A DNA stretch of 64,000 nucleotides from positions 8,868,001-8,932,000 of the forward strand of contig OX485806.1 in the NCBI GenBank assembly GCA_950295325.1. Reading direction: 5' to 3'. This stretch comes from Polytrichum commune. Its lineage: Eukaryota; Streptophyta; Polytrichopsida; Polytrichales; Polytrichaceae. Both the position numbers and the translations under genes were made by a program. This document shows positions 54,057 through 64,000 of this stretch, piece after piece. A model generated the notes under the pieces. It ran no database searches, was not told where the DNA came from, and saw nothing but the letters and a program-made list of their open reading frames with translations. Position 1 is the first letter of the stretch, and the number at the start of each line of letters is the position of its first letter.

Positions 54057-54419
54057 GATAGAAACTCTGGTCCCTTTTTAGCAAGGGGCCGGAGTGAATG
54101 AAGTGTCCGTTCGTAATGCCAATGGACCCGATGCCCACTGGACAAGGGGACATTGGGACAATACTACTCTCCCCTTTCGAGGATGGACACTATAGTGACA
54201 CACTATACTAGTTCCTAGCTAGCCACTAGTGCCTTGAAGATACCGGACATGGTATCCCCCCAAAGGGCTTTGAGGTACCCATACAACAAGGTCTAAGGAC
54301 CCCCCACCATAGTTGGGTGGACTAAGGTGGTGAGCACCACGCCGGCATGAGGAATAGAACCCACAACCTCCTCATTGGGGGCCATGAGCCCTAACCACCA
54401 AGCCAAGGCCCGTGATGCC
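54057..54419 (-). mobile_element. tRNA-headed SINE with LINE-derived 3' tail
   Basis: 363 bp on the minus strand, flanked by a perfect 11-bp target duplication CAACCTCACTA (54046-54056 and 54420-54430). The head has A box TGGCTTGGTGG and B box GGGTTCTATTC (54353-54363 on the plus strand). The tail (about 54057-54200) matches the last ~150 bp of LINE A and LINE B up to the TCTATCTA end. This structure means the LINE machinery can recognise and copy it. Confidence 0.92.
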
Positions 54420-54430
54420 CAACCTCACTA

Positions 54431-57400
54431 CATATAATCAAAATGTACACAACATTCTTTAGTGCTTGCAAAATGAACTTAGTGAGCCCAAGAAGTCCCA
54501 TGCCCATTATGCAATTATATCTTTGGAATGCGAATTTCCTCCTCCACTTATGCTAAAATTGATTGGTTTGGGTGGCAAGGGTTGTAATATAGTGCCATGC
54601 TATAGAAACATGGACACTCTCTTGGAATTGTGAATGTTATGTAGGTAGAGTATTTAAGGGTGGTCAGTGATCCTAGAAATTTCTACTATTAAATTATGTT
54701 TTGAATTTAGTCTAAACCATTAGCAGATTGTGGATGATTCCCATGAACTCATCCATTATCTGTGAAAAAATTATGCATGGGTGGAGCTTAACACATATCT
54801 TATGTTTTATGGGACAAAGTAAAAAGTATTTGAAACCTTAAATGTGTGTAAGATGGTCTTTAGTATTCAACGCATGATGATTTGGTCTTTGTGTTGGAGC
54901 CAATGACGGTGTCCTAGTTGCCATTTGTTTTAAAGAATGGAACATTTAGAGCAATTTTCTATTTTCAAAGATGGAATAGTCTGGCTCTATGTGCAGGCCC
55001 GGCACTTAGAAATCATGCTTTCATCGACATGTATGCTTTGTGAAAAATCATCACAAAATGAAATTTAGTACCTCAAGCTCATTCTGATGGCAATAAACTC
55101 AAGCAAGATTCACCAATTAACTAAGTGTTTCCCCTTGATTTAAGGCAGAGGGTGCTTAAACCAACACTTTAAGCTATTGCACATACATATGGCTATGTGG
55201 TTCATATATAAAATATATAACCATATTAAAGAAAAAATATATTTAGTTTCAATTGAATATTTGATGAATACTCAAAGTCAAAACTACTAGCTTCCTTAAA
55301 CCAATCCATAGGCTCCGTGTATGGCAACCTCGCATATGATGAGGACCCCCACTTTCATTGCCTGAAACCAACACAACATGGTTGGGTACTAGACCCAAAC
55401 TACATCAAAACCCAAGTAGTGATGATACGCAAAGCCACACGGCTACCTCCATGATCCCATCCAATTCGCTTGCAAAACCATCACCTTGCATCCCGGGAAC
55501 CAACCCCCTTGCATCCTAGGAAATGACCCTTGTGTGCTTTGTGGGGCTACCTCCTTGGCGTTGTGATAAAGTGGCTATAATAGGCATTGACAAGCCACCC
55601 AAATCCCACCTTGAACCAACTTGAGATAGAGTGGAGCCTGTTACCTACCCTACATGAAGGTAGTGAACGCCGCTATGAGGTGGCATCACTAATGGCACCT
55701 AAAACCGTCACTCCGTGGGCCTAGACACTCCTACACTGCCGAGTATGGTTCAAAGTTGTAGAGTGTTGGCAATTGGGAGGCGTTTATAGGTGTTGGTTTT
55801 GGATGGGGTGTTGGTTTTAGCACCCTCTACTGCATGTTACAAGAATCCAAACCTCTTGCAATCGATCATAATATGCTCATCTATCCTAGTCTAAACATGA
55901 GAGAAGTCTAAATATTCTACATAGTTATGAGGTTAACAACCCCATCAAACTTATATCTAGTTCGTCACATTATTGGATGATATATAGATAAATAGATAAC
56001 ATTGCCCAATAACGTGGGCCCTCATAATATAATAGTGGAATGTTGGGAGCTCACTTCGAATGTGAGTCTCCATGTGCAACTTTTTGAGCATCCGCCTTAT
56101 ATTCTAAGAGCTCACAAAATGAGAATTGACCAGTAGTAATGTCATGAAGTGATGAGGGGAAGGGCTCCACATGTGCTATAATGGCATCTTGTAGGAATTC
56201 CAAGAGTTAGAGGACTAAAATTGGTTTGATGTATGTAACAAATATCGCATAACTGAAGGACGTGAATATCTAAAAGACTAAACATACTAACCACACACAA
56301 CATCCATGACCAACAATTAGCACCTCAACGACACTTACCAAAAGGTATCAATTGACATGAATGGGAAAAACAACATGAATTTTGATGCAACCAAGAGAAG
56401 TCTTTTGCATATAGTGTTGAAGCACCATCAAAGGATCATATCCATGTAATTGAGAATGAAAAAAGTAGTTTTGGTCTTTCTATATCCATAAAATTCGTTG
56501 TTTTGATGAGAAACTTGATATAACATAACATTACTCAACAATACGGTGTTGCACCGTGGGGCCCGGAATTTTGTGCACATCATATGTCTTTTACGTTGGG
56601 CCACCCCTATAAAATGAACAATTCTCAAATTGAGTATTGTTCATTTTGCAAGGATGAACCCAACATGTGCTACATCAATCTGGGCTTGCTTACTAGGAAT
56701 TTTAGGTACTACATGTCGAGTAAAATTATAAAGTAAATTATGCTCATTGCTAGGGAGTCCACGTGGGTGGCCAACCTACTGGGTAGGTTAGCATTGTGCC
56801 AGTTGGTAACTTGGCACAAAGTTGAGAACATTGACAACTCGAAATAAAGGCTAGTTAGCTACTAACAACTACACAATTTAGAATTGAAGTGAGCTACAAC
56901 CTACTAGCAATGTGTAAATGTGATGGATTGGTTGAAACCCACAAATATTATATGGAGAGTTGATAAAATAATATGCTCGTGGAGTGATCATAAATTGAAT
57001 CACATTGATTGAGTTATATATGAGTATTTCATGAAATACAAAGGATTTTTAAGCATCCATGAAAATTGAAGACGAAGCTTTAGGAGGTGATGGGTGTTGT
57101 CAATATAGCTAAGTATAGGAAGTTGGTAAGAAGTGATTGTGTTTTAGCAAGATGGGCAATCAAACATTAAACAATTTCACGTACAAGTCTTGGGGTGTGC
57201 CGTACATTACTTAGGCAAAGGTGGGAGGGGGAGGGGGTTATGTTATGACACGAGGTGTTCTGCAAGTGTAGTGAATAATACAATCATTTGGTAAGCTAAG
57301 TTAGCCATACTCATGTTTCTGAAGCAACTTGATAGATTGTTTTGCTACTTAGGCGAGTTCTTGTTGTGCCCTTGTTTTTCCAACCTCGGCGGAGGTGCAC

Positions 57401-59324
57401 CTTGCTATTTAGTTCACAAGCTTGCTTAATTTGGCATGTTCTTGTAGCCTTGGTTTTTGGTTCTCTTTGAGTCATTACTTTGTTTCTAATTTTGTCATAA
57501 GATCCATTGAGTTAGGTCAGTGTTTGGCGGGGTATCCTTTCTTTGGGGGGGGGGGCAGTGTGTTAAAAAGTTAAGGATATAGGTGCAAACAACCACTATT
57601 TTATAGGGGGGTATTACTTTCAATTTTTTTTTTTCACATGCTATCATTATAAAAGTTTCTACTTTGGGTTAATAGAAAAATGGCTTGCATTACTTATAAT
57701 TCCAAATTACCTATTATTCCATACCCTATAGTACTTTAAAGATGTCCAGTGCCATTTTTGATACCCTATATTACTCTTAAGTCCATTTATAATTTTTTGC
57801 CCCCATGTTTTTAAAATACCCTATCATTTGTTCGCACGTATATTGCTACTCCAACCAATGACTACACCCCCCCAATATCCTTTGAGAACGGGTTGTTTTG
57901 GAATTCATAAGTCATAGTAATTTTGTCTTTGAAGACAAAGTGTTATGCTTGGATACAATTTTTGACAAAAGTTTGGGTTAATTTGAGTTTGGAGGCATGT
58001 GTATAAGACCCCATGAGCATTTATGGGTAAGGAATGTGGGTCTCATGTGGTCACTTTTCTTGGACATCATATTAGAGAGAGATATGGCAAGGCTTGTAGG
58101 TAAGAATGTTTAAAAATCAACAAAAAAAATACATGTGTTATGGGTAGATTGGACCTTATGCTCGAAATTGTTCTAAGTTCAACTTGGAAGACAATAAGAA
58201 GGGCCTATGTGACTATTTGAAGAGATAGATAATCCTCACTTTGACCTCTTATATTTGCAGCAAGTCATTTCCAATTTTGAAATTTGATTGATCACAATCT
58301 TCATAAATCAAGCATGTTGATAACACATGAGACAAATTGAATGTTCCCATTCAATCCAACGGCCAATGTTGTATGTGGAGCTGGAAGTGCGGCCTACAAT
58401 AGGGCCACATACTGTATATCTCTTGGGCACTTCCTATCTCACATATGCAATGGAAATATGTAAGTTTCTTTCAGGAATGACTTCAGTGACACCAAATCTC
58501 GGGATGCTTTAATCCAATTCCCCATGAATGAGCTTCATTTGCAGCCTCTTGGAGCCCGATTGTGGGCTCCTCGGGGGATTGTATTGTAGGCTTTTTTATA
58601 AAAAAAAACCTATGCTACAAGTTGATTCTTTTGCTCTCTATTACAAGTGGTTACTTCTGTCCGTTGATCATGTTTGCAACACAACCCCCTATTTGAGCAC
58701 GACTCTTTGACATGGATTCTAGTGTCTTGGTTGTAAATGTATTCCTTAACACAACCAAAATTTTGATTTAAAACTTCACGGAATATATTCTTTCAAAATT
58801 TAGTTTTCAGAAGAAGTCTTTGTTTGGTCAATGGTCCACTCCCCAATGAGCATTGCTTCTTGCAGGGTTTTGGTGCCTTCATTGTAATTAAATTCTCTTG
58901 CCATGGAATTTCAGTTGTTGAGACTTGAGAGTCTTGCAGAACAATTTGGCAGAGGACATGTCGGACTTTGAAGCAATGTTGACTTTGTGTTTTTCCATAA
59001 TGTCACATGTTGCACTGATTCTCTTGTATCACGCATCCATGCTAACATTGCATAAATTTTTACTGGTATCATGTGCACTTTGGTTGCTATAAAGCATGAT
59101 ATTACGGAGTTTGGAGTGTACACAAGTGGTATAGAGTAGACATACCCATTTATGATACCCTCCCCAATCTTATTACATATAGTCCCTTAAAGCCGTGAAG
59201 TTCCACACATCTAGAGCCGTCATTTTCCAACATGATGGGAAAAAGTCATTTTAGCCACGACATTGCCTCTTTCTACGTCCTGAATCATGACCATGGGGGG
59301 TGGTCCGTCTCCGATTCCACATAA
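54431..59324. other. Gene-free intergenic DNA
   Basis: AT-rich. I see no coding region, RNA gene or recognisable element. The longest open frames are 60-70 codons without motifs. Features noted: a 37-bp palindrome at 56611-56647 and a G-run near 57545. Confidence 0.5.
56611..56647. repeat. 37-bp near-perfect palindrome
   Basis: AAAATGAACAAT … ATTGTTCATTTT with a second nested inverted pair (CTCAA/TTGAG) in the middle. It would form a 12-bp outer stem. Confidence 0.85.
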
Positions 59325-59326
59325 TA

Positions 59327-59813
59327 TAGTCCACCCTCGATAAATGTTACACTTATAAACGTTAACTCATTATATTTGTTAACAAAATCGTACTCCCCTC
59401 ATATTGCTAACTAGAATGTTAACTATGTTGAATGTTAACAATAATTTACTCCCCACTTTGTTAATTTGCCACTTATAAATATTAACCTACGAAATACATC
59501 CAATAATGTGTGATGACATCCATTACATTGACTCACAACCTTTCAAAGTGGCAAACGCCACCAAATTTGACTTTTGTGATCAAATTACTCATGTGGACTA
59601 CATTGATTCTTATTTTGTTTCATAAAAATAAAAGATTGATTTGATACACAAACTTTATATATGATAATTTTGCAAAACTCTCCCTTTATAATTGTAATGA
59701 ATTTATATTTGTTAAGCATTCAAAAAGCTCCCTTTATAACTGTTACAATTTAACTCACTATAAATGTTAGGAAAATTTTACTCCAGAGCCTAACATTTAT
59801 AGGGGGTGGACTG
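59327..59813. mobile_element. pogo/Lemi1-like MITE (487 bp)
   Basis: The ends are inverted repeats of about 23 bp: left TAGTCCACCCTCGATAAATG, right (reverse complement) CAGTCCACCCCCTATAAATG, flanked by TA on both sides. The C-A-G-T…CCTC-x-ATAA pattern and TA duplication fit pogo-type Tc1/mariner MITEs such as Lemi1/Emigrant. AT-rich inside, no coding. Confidence 0.75.
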
Positions 59814-59815
59814 TA

Positions 59816-61791
59816 TGGTAACCGACAGTGTCAGATTCCCCACCATCTACAAGTCAACCCCAAAAACAATGATGAGTCAGACTGCAGCCTTGAAGGCCCC
59901 TAAGTTAATTGAAGTTCAACGAACCAAGGCTTAGCAAGCAGCAGCTCTGCTGCAACAATGGCAAGTTGGGGTTAATTGTGTTATCTGGGGGAGAGGTAAC
60001 TTCCAGAGAGTCGTTTCGGAAGGCACTCACAAGCCTGAGATCCGCAGCCTTGCCACTTTTGGGTTTCTGCAGGTTGATCAAAGGACAGTTCCTTCTCGCT
60101 CCCTCCGAAGTCATGATTCATGATGATGATGGTGGTGGTGATGATGAACTTGGCGTTGCAGGCAGAGTCTAACTTAACTAGTTGGCATGGAGGGTGTTGC
60201 ATCAGACGATCTGGCCATCAGTGCAGCTGGGTGGTGGTCTCGGTATTTGAGGAAACCTTTCAATATTGTTCAAGAGTATTCGATCTCATCATGATCCTCA
60301 CATAGCAAGTTCGATAGGATCCGTGGGTCCGGAGGTTCTAGTGCTGGTTTCGGTCACCCAGGTTGAGGCGAGGGCATGTGAAGAATCTCTGCAGCAGACA
60401 GCAGTCGAGTCGGTAACCGAATTCCTGTGCTGGATCGAGGTATCATCTTTCCGGCACAGAAGGAAGCTAGTAGGAGAGATTAAAAGAAAGGTTATGGCCA
60501 ACGTGTGAATTGAATCGAATCTCATCAAGTCGAAGAGTCTCCTCTACCGATTGCAGGAAGAGGCGTAGTTGGAGGCCAAGAGTACTCCTCAGTCATCAGT
60601 TGTACTGGGAGGAGGAACTCACTTGGGGAGAAGATGGTGGCCTCTGGGGGCACTAGCTGGCGAGTGCCTCAGAATGTCAGGTACTTAGAACTAGGGTTTA
60701 CAATTTTGTGTGGGTCTCATAATGAACAACCAAGTAATTTAGTGTACTATGTGACATACTGTTGAAACCATATTGATTGTTTCACCATTTGGATGTCGAT
60801 GCTGCTGTAATGAGAAGGAACAGAACTTGTAGAGTTTGCAATGATAGACAGAATAGAAAAGAAAACAAAGAAGGAAAACGACGCCGCGGCAGTTGTCACG
60901 AGTTATGGTGTTGATGCTTCATTTTCGAGCTCGCCTAAGTCTACGTAATCCTGAAATGGGCAGTGCGACAATTAGAGGACTCTCCGTGATGAATACTATT
61001 GCCGTCTTTCAAAGGTGTTCACTGGCCGGCCGGCACTTATCCCCTAGGTTCACACATGGTGGTTGGTTGAAATTACGCGGTTTATGTGGATACCCACACT
61101 GTGATTGGGTGGATCACAGGTGGTAAGGTGCACAGGAAACAAGTGCTAAGAAGGTCGGTCTCCCCATTATCAAGTAGTATCCCGGCCTCAGGCTGCTTAG
61201 CCTCGGAGTTCCCATAGGATCTGGATTGATAAGCCCGGTATACCTTGCTTCAATAGTGTATAATGAACGATACAATGCCGTAGTTAATCTCTGTCGACCC
61301 CTCTAGCTACTGTTGTTGATTTTGTAAAAGTGGAGATTTAATACTGATATTGAGTAGCTGATGTGGGAATCATGATGGTGGGTGTCAGGTGATAAGATCA
61401 CTTTCAAGGTGTCTTATATCATGATATCTGGGGCGATTGGGCTGGCCTCATACATGTTCAGTGCTGTGTGCGCTTCAACTCCGCAAGAAGAAGGTGCTTA
61501 CTACTCCGCAAATATAAGATGCAGACAGGCCTCTAATTAATTAAGGCTATTTTCTCTTCTTTATATCAAACCTCCAAACTTAGACCATTACTTAATGTAT
61601 GGAAGAGTAGTAGGCTGGCAGGAGCCAACTGATTATTATATACTGAAATGTGGCGATTGAACATGTAGTGTTCCGGAAGTTGGAGATTGTAGAAACAAAT
61701 TTTGGTGACAGGCAAATCTGTGGCTCTCATCAAATCTTTGACAGTCTGAAATAAGAGACACATCTTATTTGTAGTTATTTAGTGTGTGAAG
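59816..61791. other. Upstream region of the kinase gene, no gene supported
   Basis: Open frames at 59909-60172 and 60266-60508 have no recognisable motif; a GAT/GGT microsatellite-like run lies at 60120-60145. Might include a decayed exon or the kinase 5' UTR. The kinase promoter must lie here, but I cannot define a TATA box with confidence. Confidence 0.4.
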
Positions 61792-63474
61792 ATGGCAGGT
61801 TCGGTAGACATTCTCGGCCGCTGTAAAGATTTGATAGAACATGTACAGTACCTTGTATCAGCTGAAAACCCTAACCCTCCGCAAATCAACAAGCAGCAGT
61901 GCGAGCTTTTGGCTGAAAAGCTTCCAAGGCTTCAAGGAGCCATACTCAAGTTTGAGGTAGAGACGTATCGTGAACCATTAGCAAACAAGGAGACCGAAGG
62001 CTCAGAAATTGCCTCCTTGATGATCCCAGCTGCGGAGTTGAATTCAGTGCTTGAACGAATTACGGCCCTAATTGAAGAGTGTTGTTGCGGCACCGATGGA
62101 TGGTTAAACACAGCTCTCAAGCAAGGGGACCTCAAAGAGACCTTCTTGGGAATTCTCTACGACTCCGAATGGCATGAGAAACTCATCTGCAACATTTTAC
62201 TCACATCCATAACATTCGACAAAAATGTATTCCACGCCGGAGAATGTGAAGGGAAGTTGAGTGTGGTTGAGTATCTCGATTTATTGGTCGCAGCAAAGCA
62301 GGATCAAGAGACTCTCAAGAACCGCTTAAGAGACTTGAAGAAGAATCACGAATGTGACGAAGATGATGTAAGGTGTCAACGTGAACCATCCTCTCAATGT
62401 CTTGCAACGCAGCTGCTGGTAATTCTAAATGTGAAACCCTCGGACATAGCTATCGACTCGAGTGGCTTAACCTCTTCACCTCTCATCTTCTGGGTGAGCC
62501 CCGATGATTTGTCCCGAGGCGATGTACTCGGCACGGGAGGGTTCGGAGTGGTCCGAGAAACTACATGGTTAGGGTTGAGATTTGCAAAGAAAGAGTTCAA
62601 GGGAGGAGACAACAAATTCTTCAGGCAAGAAATTGGTGCTCTTGCAGGGTTAAACCATCCACACATTGTGCGGTTGGTGTGTTGTGCGATGGACAAACGT
62701 ATCTGTTCCTTGGTGATAGAGCTAATGGACACCGATCTCTATAACTTTCTCGAAGAGTACCGAGAAAACATCCCCTCCGGAACAACAACAAAAAGTTCTC
62801 CGTTCTCACACATCCAATCCGTTGACCTAATGCTTCAAATAGCCGAAGGCATCCGGTACATTCACAGCAAGGGCTTGGCACACCGAGACCTCAAGTCACC
62901 GAACATCCTCATCAAATTCCCTGAGCCTTCCAAGGCTTTGGGACCTCCAGAACCTTCAGACAGAGATTCGACATTAGTGAAGGGCAACGACTCAGGCTGC
63001 AACAATAGCAGGGTGTTCCTTGTTAAAGTGGCTGATTTCGGTCTCACAAAAATTAAGAATGCCAGCACCAGATACTCTCACATGACATTGAACACCGGTA
63101 CCCGGAAGTGGATGGCACCGGAGGTTTACAAGGTGCAGGATTATGATGAAGATGAGGAGCAGTTGCCAGATCGGTTCCAGCCTTTTAAAATCGATGTGTA
63201 TAGCTTTGGAATTGTGTGCTTCGAATTGCTCACCGGTGAGGAGCCTTTTGCTGATAGCAACCAAGGTGAGCTTTACGGCAGGTTAAAAGGCGGAGAGCGG
63301 CCTCCAATCCCTGTAGATTGCCCTGCAAGATTGGCAAACCTCATTCAACGTTGCTGGGATGGCAATCCTCGAAATCGGCCGGAATTTCACGACATCTGCA
63401 AGGAGCTTCGGTACATCAAGGGTTTGCTCCTTCTTGGTAAGCTTCCATTCCGTCCCCAACTCCGGTGGGTGTAA
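61792..63474 (+). CDS. TKL-type protein kinase with helical N-terminal domain (plant MLKL-like candidate)
   Basis: 560 residues, single exon. ATG 61792 is chosen (MAGSVDILGRC); an in-frame GTG lies 6 bp upstream but is not a plausible start. Residues 1-230 are mostly helical, with INKQQCELLAEKL and ALIEECCCGTDGWLNTALKQ, a layout resembling the HeLo-type N-terminal bundle of plant MLKL proteins. Kinase domain about 240-545: P-loop GTGGFG (247-252), lysine in RFAKKEF (266/267), HRDLKSPN (364-371), DFG (415), MAPE (442), DVYSFGIVCFELLTG, RCWDGNPRNRPEF. All catalytic residues are present, so it is predicted active. An insert of ~35 residues lies between the catalytic loop and DFG. No signal peptide or membrane segment: cytoplasmic. 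Likely a host signalling gene. The MLKL link is inference from layout. Confidence 0.9.
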   Translation: MAGSVDILGRCKDLIEHVQYLVSAENPNPPQINKQQCELLAEKLPRLQGAILKFEVETYREPLANKETEGSEIASLMIPAAELNSVLERITALIEECCCGTDGWLNTALKQGDLKETFLGILYDSEWHEKLICNILLTSITFDKNVFHAGECEGKLSVVEYLDLLVAAKQDQETLKNRLRDLKKNHECDEDDVRCQREPSSQCLATQLLVILNVKPSDIAIDSSGLTSSPLIFWVSPDDLSRGDVLGTGGFGVVRETTWLGLRFAKKEFKGGDNKFFRQEIGALAGLNHPHIVRLVCCAMDKRICSLVIELMDTDLYNFLEEYRENIPSGTTTKSSPFSHIQSVDLMLQIAEGIRYIHSKGLAHRDLKSPNILIKFPEPSKALGPPEPSDRDSTLVKGNDSGCNNSRVFLVKVADFGLTKIKNASTRYSHMTLNTGTRKWMAPEVYKVQDYDEDEEQLPDRFQPFKIDVYSFGIVCFELLTGEEPFADSNQGELYGRLKGGERPPIPVDCPARLANLIQRCWDGNPRNRPEFHDICKELRYIKGLLLLGKLPFRPQLRWV

Positions 63475-64000
63475 ACGGATATAGTAATGTTAGATACATT
63501 GCAGAGTACTGAGTTCCGGTAGAATGTCCTTCTACATTTTGAATGTGCAGTGTTAATGATACGAATGCTATATATTGTCAATCGGAAATAATTCGCACAG
63601 CAACATCTTTCTATCTAGGTATTGTCTCGCTGTTTGATGTCGATACCAGTGTGGGACTGGTATCGTCTTTTTCTGATACCGTGTGGGTATCTATAACAAG
63701 GATTTGAAATTTTTGGGTACGAGTAGGGTATGGGTATTTGACAGTACTTTAGTTTTCGATACATTCGGGTCTAGATACCATGCAAGAACCTTCATACCTA
63801 GGCAAAACCACCCTAGTATCAATATGGTTTAGAATGGTATGGACACAAACAATAACTTGGTTTACAAAGATTCTTTCACCTTGACATCACACCAAATATC
63901 AATATTTAAGTGGTATTACAATTTTGAAATCCACAGGTAGGTTCTTTGATACAATGATTGGTGTTGATCATTGATACCATGCATTCACCTATATAGCAGA
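63475..64000. other. Downstream of the kinase, GATACC-rich with a hairpin
   Basis: No gene. GATACC/GGTATC words recur from 63600 to the end. A perfect hairpin GATACCAGT-GTGGG-ACTGGTATC lies at 63642-63664, about 170 bp after the stop. Confidence 0.6.

Noticed and set aside
59909-60508. Small genes upstream of the kinase
   Set aside because: Open frames exist on both strands with no motif, and one covers a GAT/GGT microsatellite.

Overview
This window is nuclear DNA of a repeat-rich streptophyte (a land plant or charophyte-grade alga). The evidence is a plant-type TKL kinase gene, GT-AG introns, an Ogre/Tat-like Ty3/gypsy retrotransposon with an apparent tRNA-Arg primer site, and plant-style SINEs, CACTA and pogo/Lemi-type MITE remnants. 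I cannot name the species. About 85% of the window is mobile DNA in nested layers. The only ordinary host gene I can support is an intronless kinase at 61792-63474.

Layout. 1-2480: an unrecognised minus-strand coding fragment and gene-free DNA. 2501-3116: the 5' end of a LINE. 3117-36315: one Ty3/gypsy element with 2231-bp LTRs and a 5-bp target duplication (CTTTT). Its 5' LTR is split by a 14,787-bp terminal-inverted-repeat DNA element (3867-18653; 4-bp target duplication ATAG; 28-bp perfect TIRs). 36316-45960: a damaged LINE (LINE A) carrying a 2A-type ribosome-skipping motif, itself interrupted by a solo LTR (38817-41672) and a CACTA-like remnant. 45964-52795: a second, 5'-truncated LINE of the same family (LINE B). 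52796-61791: mostly gene-free, with a retro-fragment, a direct-repeat pair, a SINE that shares the LINE 3' tail, and a pogo-like MITE. 61792-63474: the kinase gene.

The most unusual part is the 14.8-kb DNA element. It carries a three-exon gene whose spliced product joins a ParB/DGQH-like domain to a region resembling the C-terminal half of a beta-class DNA methyltransferase, followed by a long disordered tail. It also carries an FCP1/NLI-like HAD phosphatase gene and a divergent minus-strand gene fragment. Fourteen near-identical 20-bp inverted-repeat sites (TTTGGGTCG-NN-CGACCCAAA) lie only around the ParB/methylase gene: upstream of it, in both introns, twice in its reading frame and once just past its stop. 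ParB-like protein plus clustered palindromes suggests an element-encoded binding or modification system; that link is inference. The element sits in an LTR whose partner LTR is almost identical, so its insertion is recent.

The gypsy element is also odd. It has a duplicated-domain ORF before gag, a five-fold in-frame repeat of linker plus HHCC zinc-binding module before the integrase core, a doubled GPY/F-like module, and an extra coiled-coil ORF after pol. The two LINEs and the minus-strand SINE share a 3' tail ending in TCTA repeats, a textbook LINE/SINE partnership.
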